Origin: CAVRCT01 sp963719645
Lineage (GTDB): Bacteria; Pseudomonadota; Gammaproteobacteria; DSM-16500
Assembly: GCA_963719645.1 (NCBI GenBank)
Contig: CAVRCT010000001.1
Span: 310,001 to 374,000 of the forward strand
Reading direction: 5' to 3'
DNA: 64,000 nucleotides
Under the pieces are notes generated by a model. The model was not told the DNA's origin, searched no databases, and saw only the letters and a list, made by a program, of their open reading frames with translations. The position numbers were made by a program, and so were the translations under genes. Shown piece by piece: positions 6,983 to 15,800 of the stretch. The first letter of the stretch is position 1. Each line of letters begins with the position of its first letter.

Positions 6983-8182
6983 TTACAACGCCATCGTTTT
7001 AGAAGGAATTACAATTCCTTGCATGTTCATGGTTTGCTGAATTTTGTGAGAAATTTTTGTCGCTGCCGTCGCTTTCAATTCAGGTCCAATGTAAACACGC
7101 GTATTGGTTTTGCCTGACGCGTATTTAATGTCACGAATAAATGCTTTATAACCCGCCGCATGCAATTTATCCGCTAACCGTTTTGCATTGGCTTTATTGG
7201 TAAAGCTGCCCATTTGAATCACCCATGATCCGGATGGCAAATGGCTGGTTTTAGCTTTGGCCGTGACAGCTGCTTTCATTTTCACTTTTGCTTTGGCTGA
7301 ATGACTATGTGAAACAGATGTTTTGGGTTTAGCTGTGATTGGCGTGGGTGTATCCAGGATAGCCGATTTTTCTGTGCTGCTTGTTTGTTGTGTCGCAGCC
7401 GGCACAGTCGCAACTTGATTACTATCAATTACAAAAGAATCAGTGACTGAATCAGGCGTAGGTGCAGCAGTTGTCGGTGCAGGTGCTGTAGGTGCTGTAT
7501 TTTCCGTAAGTGTTGCTTTCGCTTTAGGTGTGACACGGGCTGTTACTTTAGATTTTACTTTAACAGTTTTATCCGTCTTTCCTGCTTTTTGAATATCATC
7601 TAACGTAGGTGTAGGTAATACCGTGGTATTTTCAGACATATCACCTTTGCTGGGTGCAGCAGCAGCCGGTGGTGTCGGTGCAGTATTGGGTGTTGGCATC
7701 TGCGCGTCAGGTGTTGGTGCAACCGCTGTGGCTTCAGGCCCTTGTGCATTATTACTCATCGGTGTTGGATTATTTTGATTCGCAGAATTTGATGCATTCG
7801 CTGAATCAGCAGGATTCGAAGGCAGTGGCTGTCCCGGTGTCGCGCTTGGGGTTGGCATTGCATTCGGATCAACATTGTTTGGGTTTCCTCCCGTATTCAT
7901 CGCAGAAGAAGGTTCTGGCATATTTTGTGACGTCGTATCCGTCGGCTGCAGGGATGAATCCATCGAAGGATCTTGATTAGCTGCTGCCATTTCATCGGTT
8001 TTCACATCATTAGTTGAATTGGCTGCAATCGTTGTATTTTGATCAGGAACAGGAATTTCTTTTGAATTGCTGGCTTCTTGCGTAGGAAAATCATTTCTGC
8101 CAAACACCAACGGCATCACAATAATAACTAATGCAAAAATAACTAAAATTCCCACTATCCTTTGCACATTTTTCTTTTCCAT
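6983..8182 (-). CDS. dedD: SPOR-domain cell-division protein, DedD-like
   Basis: The 399-residue protein has a short cytoplasmic N-terminus and one membrane helix at about 9-29 (IVGILVIFALVIIVMPLVF). A very long Pro/Thr/Ala/Asn-rich linker (~30-315) leads to a C-terminal SPOR domain (~318-392: GSWVIQMGSFTNKANAKRLA, then RVYIGPELKA). SPOR domains bind denuded peptidoglycan at the septum. DedD of E. coli has the same layout (220 residues) and lies downstream of accD, as here. The linker is much longer than usual. folC, which normally separates accD and dedD in enterobacteria, is absent. It follows accD by 27 bases and is probably co-transcribed. Assignment rests on domain plus synteny. Confidence 0.85.
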   Translation of the reverse strand: MEKKNVQRIVGILVIFALVIIVMPLVFGRNDFPTQEASNSKEIPVPDQNTTIAANSTNDVKTDEMAAANQDPSMDSSLQPTDTTSQNMPEPSSAMNTGGNPNNVDPNAMPTPSATPGQPLPSNPADSANASNSANQNNPTPMSNNAQGPEATAVAPTPDAQMPTPNTAPTPPAAAAPSKGDMSENTTVLPTPTLDDIQKAGKTDKTVKVKSKVTARVTPKAKATLTENTAPTAPAPTTAAPTPDSVTDSFVIDSNQVATVPAATQQTSSTEKSAILDTPTPITAKPKTSVSHSHSAKAKVKMKAAVTAKAKTSHLPSGSWVIQMGSFTNKANAKRLADKLHAAGYKAFIRDIKYASGKTNTRVYIGPELKATAATKISHKIQQTMNMQGIVIPSKTMAL

Positions 8183-8209
8183 AATTCACCTCAAGTTTAG
8201 TTAAATCAA

Positions 8210-9091
8210 TTACGCATTTCTTTCATTCAAAACAATGGGACGTTGCTGAGTTAATTTAGCCAGCATCCGCGCAACATATTCCCGCATTTGGTTACGACTG
8301 ACGATAATATCAATTGCACCATGTTCTAGTAAAAATTCACTTCGCTGAAATCCTTCCGGTAATTTTTCTCGTACCGTTTGTTCAATCACGCGTGGGCCTG
8401 CAAAACCGATTAACGCTTTGGGTTCAGCAATAATAATGTCACCTAATGTCGCAAGACTGGCAGAAACACCGCCCATGGTGGGATCCGTTAAAATAGAAAT
8501 ATAAGGCAAACCACGTTCAGATAATTTTGCTAATGCCGCACTGACTTTTGCCATTTGCATTAATGAGACTAACGCTTCTTGCATACGAGCGCCGCCACTG
8601 GCAGAAAAACAAATAAAAGGAATATTTAATTCTATCGCTGTATTGACACCACGGACAAAACGCTCACCGACTGCAGCGCCCATCGAACCACCAATAAAGC
8701 CATAATCAAATGCAGCGGCCACTAATGCTATGCCATGCACATGACCACGAATCACTATCAGCGCTTCTTTTTCACCGGTATCTTTCTGCGCGGTCGCTAA
8801 TCGATCTTTATATTTTTTTAAATCTTTAAATTTTAAGCGGTCAACTGGCAGCACATCTGCGCCGATTTCAATTTGCGAACCCGCATCTAAGAAATAGTCT
8901 AATCGCTTTCTACCATACACACGCATATGGTGGTCGCACTTGGGACACACTTCTAAATTGCGTTCGAGCTCGGAGCGGTAAAGAATGGCATTGCATTTTT
9001 CGCATTTTGACCATAATCCTTCTGGCACGCCTTTTTTGGTAATGGCTTCAGTACGGATGCGCGACGGTAATAATTTTTTAAACCAACTCAT
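8210..9091 (-). CDS. accD: Acetyl-CoA carboxylase carboxyltransferase subunit beta
   Basis: The 293-residue protein has the four-cysteine zinc ribbon of AccD near the N-terminus (Cys30, Cys33, Cys49, Cys52: CEKC then CPKC). The crotonase-fold carboxyltransferase core follows, with the hallmark FICFSASGGARMQEA, LTDPTMGGVSASLA and IGFAGPRVIEQTVREKLPEG. It works with AccA to transfer carboxyl from biotin to acetyl-CoA, the first committed step of fatty-acid synthesis. It lies between truA and dedD as in many gammaproteobacteria. A 266-bp gap to truA contains an inverted repeat. Confidence 0.97.
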   Translation of the reverse strand: MSWFKKLLPSRIRTEAITKKGVPEGLWSKCEKCNAILYRSELERNLEVCPKCDHHMRVYGRKRLDYFLDAGSQIEIGADVLPVDRLKFKDLKKYKDRLATAQKDTGEKEALIVIRGHVHGIALVAAAFDYGFIGGSMGAAVGERFVRGVNTAIELNIPFICFSASGGARMQEALVSLMQMAKVSAALAKLSERGLPYISILTDPTMGGVSASLATLGDIIIAEPKALIGFAGPRVIEQTVREKLPEGFQRSEFLLEHGAIDIIVSRNQMREYVARMLAKLTQQRPIVLNERNA

Positions 9092-9185
9092 GAATACCTC
9101 GTCGAAAAATTAGTGCAATTATAAGTGCAAATTAATCAAAATTATAGGGATTTTGTAATTTATTAAAGGGGGTGGTTAGGTATCT

Positions 9186-9315
9186 GGTATATACCTATTC
9201 ACCTAAAAATGCGAAATTCTCGGTATCGCTTCGGTGTCGTGCCAGCGTGCTCTTAGCTGGCACGACACCGAAGCGATACTGAGGATTTCGCATTTTGAAG
9301 CGCGATGGGTATATT
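9186..9315. repeat. Intergenic palindrome between truA and accD
   Basis: TCGGTATCGCTTCGGTGTCG, then TGCCAGC, pairs with GCTGGCACGACACCGAAGCG, then ATACTGA, around a short loop at ~9250-9258. The outer parts (GTATATACC, AAAATGCGAAAT and GATTTCGCATTTT, GGGTATA) extend the pairing imperfectly. The core GTGTCGTGCCAGCGTGCT is shared with the elements at 24471 and 29777. A shorter relative lies near 54370-54445. No gene in this gap. Confidence 0.8.
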
Positions 9316-9357
9316 TAGTAATAATTCTCGTTTTTTCAATTAGTTACAAATGAATCC

Positions 9358-10137
9358 TCAGAAAAAGAATAAACTATTCCTCGATGCAGGTAATAAATAC
9401 TTTTCTGGATAAATCACCCGTTCCAGATAAAGACCATCCGGTGAAGCCGTCTCCGCGGCATTGCGTCTATCCTTTGCATGCAAGACTTCTTCCATCCATT
9501 CTACCGAATGAAAACCTGCACCGATTCGCAACAAGACACCCACTATATTTCGAACCATATGGTGCAAAAACGCATTGGCCTGGATGCTAACAATCACGAA
9601 TTGTTCATTGCGTTGCACATCCAGAGAATGCACATTGCGCATGGGTGAATGCGATTGACACTCAGATGAACGGAAGGAGCTGAAATCTTGCTCGCCTAAT
9701 AAAAACTGTCCGGCTGTTTTCATTTTGTGACTATCTAACGGAGGATAATGCCAAGTGGCACGTTTCGCCAGATGAGCTGAGCGAATAGACTGATTATAAA
9801 TAATATAGCGATAACAACGCGCAATGGCGGAAAAACGGGCGTGAAATTCATCGTCAACCGCTTCCGCCCAGCTGACGGATATAGAAGACGGTAAATGTGT
9901 GTTAACACCCAGCGTCCATGCGCGAGTGTTTCGTTCAGCGTTCGTATCAAAATGCACAACTTGACCGGTGGCATGTACACCAGCATCTGTTCGACCCGCG
10001 CAAAATAATTTAACCGGCTCATTCGCAATTTGACTAACCGCTGATTCTAAACACCCTTGCACCGTGACTAAATTTTCTTGAGCTTGCCAACCAAAAAAAT
10101 CTTGGCCATTGTATTCAACACCCAATGCTATTCGCAT
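9358..10137 (-). CDS. truA: tRNA pseudouridine(38-40) synthase
   Basis: The 259-residue protein matches TruA throughout: RIALGVEYNGQDFFGWQAQ at the N-terminus, catalytic Asp51 in the motif GRTDAGVHATGQV, FHARFSA and FLHHMVRNIVGVLL. It isomerises uridines 38-40 of the anticodon arm to pseudouridine. Its start overlaps the end of the fimV remnant by 10 bases, which suggests translational coupling. The order asd-fimV-truA-accD is the standard gammaproteobacterial one. Confidence 0.96.
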   Translation of the reverse strand: MRIALGVEYNGQDFFGWQAQENLVTVQGCLESAVSQIANEPVKLFCAGRTDAGVHATGQVVHFDTNAERNTRAWTLGVNTHLPSSISVSWAEAVDDEFHARFSAIARCYRYIIYNQSIRSAHLAKRATWHYPPLDSHKMKTAGQFLLGEQDFSSFRSSECQSHSPMRNVHSLDVQRNEQFVIVSIQANAFLHHMVRNIVGVLLRIGAGFHSVEWMEEVLHAKDRRNAAETASPDGLYLERVIYPEKYLLPASRNSLFFF

Positions 10138-10487
10138 AATAAAATTTTAGCTGCTTGTTTTTGTGCAGCATTGCCTTTTTTAGCAACGTGCGACAAGATT
10201 TTTTGTGCCATGGGTTTCTGCCCCATTTCAATGTAAGCACGTGCTAAATCCAGTTGCGTTGTCATTTCATCGTCGCCAGCAATGGCTTGAATATCTGCTT
10301 GAGAAGCAAAATGAGCTGAGTTCACGGCTTTTTTAGGGTCGGATTTTTTTTTGCCTTGAGGTCTTTGTAGTTTCATGACAAACAAAATCATTAAAAAAAT
10401 AATAGCAACAGCAATACAACCAGACGGTGTTAGCTGATGGTTAATGTCAATTAACAGTGTTTGCAATAATTGGATAAATGGGTTCAT
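10128..10487 (-). CDS. Short FimV-like protein (C-terminal TPR domain only)
   Basis: The 119-residue protein has one membrane helix (residues ~22-40, GCIAVAIIFLMILFVMKL), a basic linker and a C-terminal segment DDEMTTQLDLARAYIEMGQ followed by AQKILSHVAKKG. This matches the conserved C-terminal TPR motif of FimV/HubP, the polar landmark protein. Full-length FimV is 600-1,000 residues with an N-terminal LysM domain; both are missing here. It sits in the fimV position between asd and truA, so it is best read as a reduced fimV. The frame is intact with normal coupling to both neighbours, so it may still be functional. Confidence 0.75.
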   Translation of the reverse strand: MNPFIQLLQTLLIDINHQLTPSGCIAVAIIFLMILFVMKLQRPQGKKKSDPKKAVNSAHFASQADIQAIAGDDEMTTQLDLARAYIEMGQKPMAQKILSHVAKKGNAAQKQAAKILLCE

Positions 10488-10498
10488 GAAAATTCCTC

Positions 10499-11506
10499 TT
10501 AAATTTTTATGATTTCTTCCGCAATTTGCACAGCATTTAACGCAGCCCCTTTACGCAAATTGTCAGCAACAACCCACATGGCTAAGCCTTTTTTATGCGA
10601 AAGATCTTCTCTAATTCGACCAACAAACACAGCATCGTTACCCGTCGCATCTTGCACGGGTGTTGAGTAAGGATATTTTCCTAGGTTTAATTCGACACCG
10701 GGTGCTTTCTTTAATAACGCAATGGCTTGTTCGACAGTGATTTTGTCATTTGTCTCAATTGTCACAGCCGCTGAATGACCATAAAAAACCGGCACGCGCA
10801 CGGCGGTTGCGTGAATGGCAATTTTAGTATCGCCCAGAATTTTTTGGGTTTCCCAAAGGACTTTCATTTCTTCTTTGGTATACCCATTTTCTAAAAAATC
10901 ATCACAATGCGGCAATACGTTAAACGCAATTTGTTGCGCATAAACTTTTGGCTTAACCGGAATACCATTTAGTAAACTTGCTGTTTGATTAGCTAATTCA
11001 GAAATACCCTCTTTACCGCTGCCAGAAACAGATTGGTAAGTTGCCACATTAATTCGCTTAATTCCGACTGCATCGTAAATAGGTTTTAGTGCAACAACCA
11101 GTGGGATGGTATTGCAATTTGGACTAGCAATAATATTTTTTTTCTTAAGCTTTTTTAAGGCACTCGCATTCACTTCAGGCACAATGAGTGGAACATCATC
11201 ATCGTAACGAAAATGCGAACTCTTATCGATGACGATATTACCTAATGCTGCCGCTTTTGGTGCATATTCTGCTGAAATTGCATTGGCCGTACAGAAAAAA
11301 CAAATCTCAGTTTGACTAAAATCAAACGTTGCCAATTCTTCTACGCGATAGGACTTATCTTTAAAAGATAAAATTTCTCCCGCGGAACGTTCACTGCCTA
11401 ACACAAAAAGCTTATCAATCGGGAAATTGCGCTCGGCTAAAATTTCTAATGCTGTTTTGCCGACAACACCTGTTGCACCGACAATAGCGATATTATATTT
11501 TTTCAC
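10499..11506 (-). CDS. asd: Aspartate-semialdehyde dehydrogenase
   Basis: The 335-residue protein starts with a nucleotide-binding motif (IAIVGATGVVGKTALEIL). The catalytic cysteine is Cys131 in IASPNCNTIPLVVAL, and the active-site His lies in RVPVFYGHSAAV. It reduces aspartyl phosphate to the semialdehyde for lysine, diaminopimelate, threonine and methionine synthesis, so it also supplies peptidoglycan precursors. It is followed after 11 bases by the fimV-like gene and preceded after 18 bases by the dehalogenase-like gene, so it is likely in one transcript. Confidence 0.95.
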   Translation of the reverse strand: MKKYNIAIVGATGVVGKTALEILAERNFPIDKLFVLGSERSAGEILSFKDKSYRVEELATFDFSQTEICFFCTANAISAEYAPKAAALGNIVIDKSSHFRYDDDVPLIVPEVNASALKKLKKKNIIASPNCNTIPLVVALKPIYDAVGIKRINVATYQSVSGSGKEGISELANQTASLLNGIPVKPKVYAQQIAFNVLPHCDDFLENGYTKEEMKVLWETQKILGDTKIAIHATAVRVPVFYGHSAAVTIETNDKITVEQAIALLKKAPGVELNLGKYPYSTPVQDATGNDAVFVGRIREDLSHKKGLAMWVVADNLRKGAALNAVQIAEEIIKI

Positions 11507-11524
11507 TATACTCTACTCCACTTC

Positions 11525-12409
11525 TCATAAATTACTTTGCAGCCACACACTAATCGTTTCACCCATCAATGCAGGATTGCTTTCTTGGATATAATGTAAG
11601 TCTTCACCTATATCAACCATTTCTAACTGTTGCAAATGTTCTTTTGCCCATTTGATTGTTCCAACCGTGGTAATAAATCCTGGTATGGAATAAAGCAGCA
11701 ATTTCGGCAATTTGGATGCCATTAACCGGGCAGAATACGCCGCAATGATTTTATCAACGCTCGTTTGATTGCCAAGTCCTGGTAAATCACGTAAATATTG
11801 ATGAATTGGCTTTTCTGAACCGGATTGCTGAAAGGGTTCACGATAATAATTCATTTCTTTTTCACTTAATTTTCGGACTGTTCCTTGCAATAAAGCATCA
11901 TCGACAAATTGTACGCCATTGGCGAGTAATTCAGAGATATTATCTTTTCCCTGCCATTTGAGAATTTGTTCTTGATAAGGCAAAGAAACCTCTTCCCCAT
12001 TCTGGGGTCGCAAATAACTTTCGTAAAAAACAAGACCTTTGCATTTATTTTCATGCTTCATCGCATAATCAAGACCGACAATAGATCCCCAGCCATGTAA
12101 TACAAACGTAATATGATTTAAATTTAATGCCTCAATAAATTTTTCAATATAGCGAATATGATCTGTAATCGTATATTGAATAGCCGGTTTATCGGATTTA
12201 CCAAAGCCAATTAAATCGGGGGCGATGCAACGGCCTAATGTTGATAAATGCGGAATAACATTTCGCCACAAATAGGAGCTCGCTGGTATGCCATGTAAAA
12301 AAACAATGGGATTCCCTGTTCCTTGCTCAATATAATGCAGCTTTGATCCATCGATATCGACATAGTGTGATTGATAGGGGAAATCGACTGAGATCGCTGT
12401 GTTGGTCAT
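11525..12409 (-). CDS. Haloalkane dehalogenase homologue lacking the catalytic nucleophile
   Basis: The 294-residue alpha/beta hydrolase aligns without gaps to DhaA-type haloalkane dehalogenases over its first ~135 residues (FLHGIPASSYLWRNVIPHL, CIAPDLIGFGKSDKP). However, the nucleophile Asp106 of the HDWGS motif is Gly106 here (LHGWGS, codon GGC where GAC would give Asp). The halide-stabilising Asn41 is Ile41 (HGIP instead of HGNP). Trp107, Glu130 (FYESYLRP) and His272 (LHYIQE) are kept at the equivalent positions. Dehalogenation through an alkyl-enzyme intermediate should therefore be impossible; the protein is either a pseudoenzyme or has another role. The frame is intact. It is first in the run leading to asd. 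Confidence 0.85.
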   Translation of the reverse strand: MTNTAISVDFPYQSHYVDIDGSKLHYIEQGTGNPIVFLHGIPASSYLWRNVIPHLSTLGRCIAPDLIGFGKSDKPAIQYTITDHIRYIEKFIEALNLNHITFVLHGWGSIVGLDYAMKHENKCKGLVFYESYLRPQNGEEVSLPYQEQILKWQGKDNISELLANGVQFVDDALLQGTVRKLSEKEMNYYREPFQQSGSEKPIHQYLRDLPGLGNQTSVDKIIAAYSARLMASKLPKLLLYSIPGFITTVGTIKWAKEHLQQLEMVDIGEDLHYIQESNPALMGETISVWLQSNL

Positions 12410-12507
12410 GTTGTTTTATTCCTTTAAAAATTTTTTTTATCCATAGATAGCGCTGTCATCCTGAGCGCTTAAGAACAGGCTGTCTCCGAGGTGCTTAAGA
12501 ACAGGCT

Positions 12508-12632
12508 GTCATCCTGAGTGCTTTTCGCTCCGAAGGATCTCCCGCAAATTTCTGATGTTTGCTAAAAGATGTTCTTAAGCATCTCTCTACTTTATAGGGA
12601 GATCCTTCGGAGCGAAAAGCACTCAGGATGAC
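12508..12632. repeat. 125-bp palindrome (GTCATCCTGAGTGC family), intact copy
   Basis: It begins GTCATCCTGAGTGCTTTTCG and ends with the reverse complement, giving ~36-bp arms that include CTCCGAAGGATCTCCC, and an asymmetric ~50-bp centre. Exactly 125 bp, as are the copies at 17809-17933 and 52823-52947. This is the family targeted by the IS110 element. It lies between the GDH gene and the dehalogenase-like gene, where no gene was found. Confidence 0.9.
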
Positions 12633-12842
12633 AGCCTGTTCTTAAGCACCTCGGAGACAGCCTGTTCTTAAGCACCTCGGTGACAGCCTGTTCTTAAGCA
12701 CCTCGGTGACAGCCTGTTCTTAAGCACCTCGGTGACAGCCTGTTCTTAAGCACCTCGGTGACAGCCTGTTCTTAAGCACCTCGGTGACAGCCTGTTCTTA
12801 AGCACCTCAGAGACAGCCTGTTCTTAAGCACCCAAGATGACA
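12633..12842. repeat. Tandem array of 26-bp units
   Basis: About seven copies of a 26-bp unit (TGACAGCCTGTTCTTAAGCA followed by CCTCGG) run from the right edge of the 125-bp palindrome to the stop codon of the GDH gene. The unit is an expansion of the palindrome's outer end plus a CTTAAG spacer. Units differ by one or two bases. Copy number is likely to vary between strains. Confidence 0.85.
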
Positions 12843-12845
12843 GGC

Positions 12846-15800
12846 TCACCCAACCTGCGCAAAATCAAATAATTCCCGCAACACCACCGAATACGTTACC
12901 AAACTAATATTCATACTCGAGCGCATTTCAGCTAATAAATTATGCCAGCGGTGAATCGAAATCTCATGCTGATCCAACCAGGTTTGAATTCGCTGCTCCG
13001 TGGATTTTGCTTCTTTACTTTCTTTTGCTTTTTTACTTTTATGCTTTAACACACTCACGCTTAATTTCTTTTGCACACGATCAAAGTCGTCTCTATACCC
13101 AGAGCGGGCTAATTCATCCCACGGCGTATCCAGCGAATACGTATTCATTTGATCACGCAACCAATTTAATTCTAACAAAGAACCTAATGAATAATACGTT
13201 TGCGCCACATCTTCAATGGGCAATTCATATTTAATCGCCGCTTGTACAATATCCAATGAAGTAAAGAGAATATTACAACTCGCCACCCGCTTTGCTAATA
13301 ACTCAGGCACACCTTGTTCGGTATATTCACTGATGGATTGCATCCATAATTCGTGATCAGACTCGGTTAATAATTTCGGCAATTGCTGAATTAATTGATT
13401 AATGGGTTCAATAAATTGTTGAATCGTGCTTTCGATATTGATATCGCCCGGGTAATTCCGTACAAACCAACGCGTTGCCCGACGGATCAACGAATAAATT
13501 TGCAACATCATCTTTTGTTGAATCGCCGTATTCACTTTAAAGTCTAAACTTTCAATTTGTCGCCATAACTCTTCTGATGCAAAAATCGTTTCAGCAATAA
13601 TGTATGACCGAATGATAAATGCAACAGATGCAGCTGTTTCACGTTGCAATCGTTCAATGAAATTAATGCCCATGTGATCGGTAATCGTCTTACCTAATTG
13701 CGTTGCAATAATTTCACGGCGCAAACTATGTTCTTTCATATGCGGTAAAAAATGCTCTCTTAATGAAGCAGGAAATGCCATCATTAAATGACGAACAAAA
13801 TACGGATCTTCCGGTAAGTCAGAATTGAGAATGTCTTGTTTTAAAAACATTTTGCAATATGAAATTAACACCGCAATTTCAGGACGCGTTAAACCTTGTG
13901 CATTCGCTTTACGTTCCAGCAATGTTTTTTCATCGGGCAAAAATTCTAAGCGTCGATTTAATCGTTCTTTCTTCTCTAATTCATCCATGTAACGGCGGAA
14001 TAAATCCGTTGTTTCTAATGAAATGGAAGCTTCTAAACTGAGAATTTGCGTTTGTTCATAATTGTCACGTAAAACCAATTCTGCAACTTCATCTGTCATT
14101 TTTTCTAATAACTTATTCCGTTGCTCAAGGGTCATGCGATTATCAGCAACCGATTTATTTAAAAGAATTTTAATATTCACTTCGTGGTCAGAACAATCGA
14201 CACCGCCTGAATTATCGATAAAATCGGTATATAACACGCCACCATTCAATGAATATTCAATCCGAGCTAATTGGGTCATACCCAAATTGCCGCCTTCGCC
14301 AATCACGCGTGAACGAAGTTCATTACCGTCAATTCGGATCGCATCATTGGTCCGATCACCTACTTCTGCATGCGTTTCATAGCTGGCTTTGACAAATGTT
14401 CCAATGCCACCATTCCAAATTAAATCCACCGAGGATTTTAAAATGGCGCGAATCAAATCATTTGGAACCAAGTGATCCGCTTCAATACCAAATACCACTT
14501 TCATTTCAGGAGAAATCTTGATGGATTTTGCCGACCGGTTAAATACACCACCACCCGCTGAAATTAATTCAGGGTTATAATCCGTCCACATTGAGCGCGG
14601 TAAATTAAATAAACGTTGGCGCTCTGCAAAACTTTTTGCGGCATCTGGATTTGGATCGACAAAAATATGCATATGATTGTAAGCAGCCACTAATTTAATG
14701 TGCTTTGACATCAACATACCATTACCGAACACATCTCCCGCCATATCACCAATACCCACCACGGTAAAATCCGTGGCAGCGGGATCAATTCCTAATTCGC
14801 GAAAATGACGTTTAACGGATTCCCATGCACCCCGTGCGGTAATCGCCATTTTTTTATGGTCATACCCTGCCGAGCCACCCGATGCAAATGCATCGCCTAA
14901 CCAAAATCCATATTCTGTTGAGATGGCATTCGCAATGTCAGAAAAGGTGGCTGTGCCTTTATCCGCTGCAACAACTAAATAGGTATCATCTTCGTCATAG
15001 CGCACAACATCAATTGGCGGAACCGTTTGGTTATCCTTGATATTGTCAGTCACATCTAACAAACCGCGGATAAAGGTAGAGTAGCAATAAATGCCTTCTT
15101 TTAAAATTTCGTCGCGATCACCGGAGGTGGGTAATTGTTTCGGAAAAAATCCACCTTTTGCACCCACTGGCACAATCACAGAATTTTTGACTTGTTGCGC
15201 TTTCATTAAACCCAATATTTCGGTGCGAAAATCTTCGCGTCGATCTGACCAACGCAAACCGCCGCGCGCCACTTTTCCACCGCGTAAATGCACGCCTTCA
15301 ACCCGAGGTGAATAGACAAAAATTTCAAACATCGGTCTTGGCAACGGTAAATCTGAAATTAAAGCAGGATTAAACTTTAATGAAATGTAAGATTTAAAAC
15401 TGCCATCTGCCATGGTTTGGAAATAATTGGTTCGTATGGTCGCCATGATCACTTCCAGAATCCGACGAATGATACGGTCTTCATCTAAACTGGTGACTAC
15501 ATCGAGGGCTGCTTCGATTTTATTAACGAGTGGCGTGACATCTTGATGCTTATTTTCAGCATATTCGGGTGAGAAACGTAATTCAAACAATTCCACTAAA
15601 TTTTTAGCGATACTTGAATTATGAATTAATGCTTTTTCGATATACGTTTGGCTGAAGTTAAATCCTGTTTGGCGCAAATATTTTGTGTAAGCGCGCAGAA
15701 CCGCAGTTTCATGCCAGGTTAATTGTGCATCCAGAATGAGGCGATTAAATCCATCATCCTCTGCATTTTTAAACCAAACATTATTAAACGCATCTTGAAA

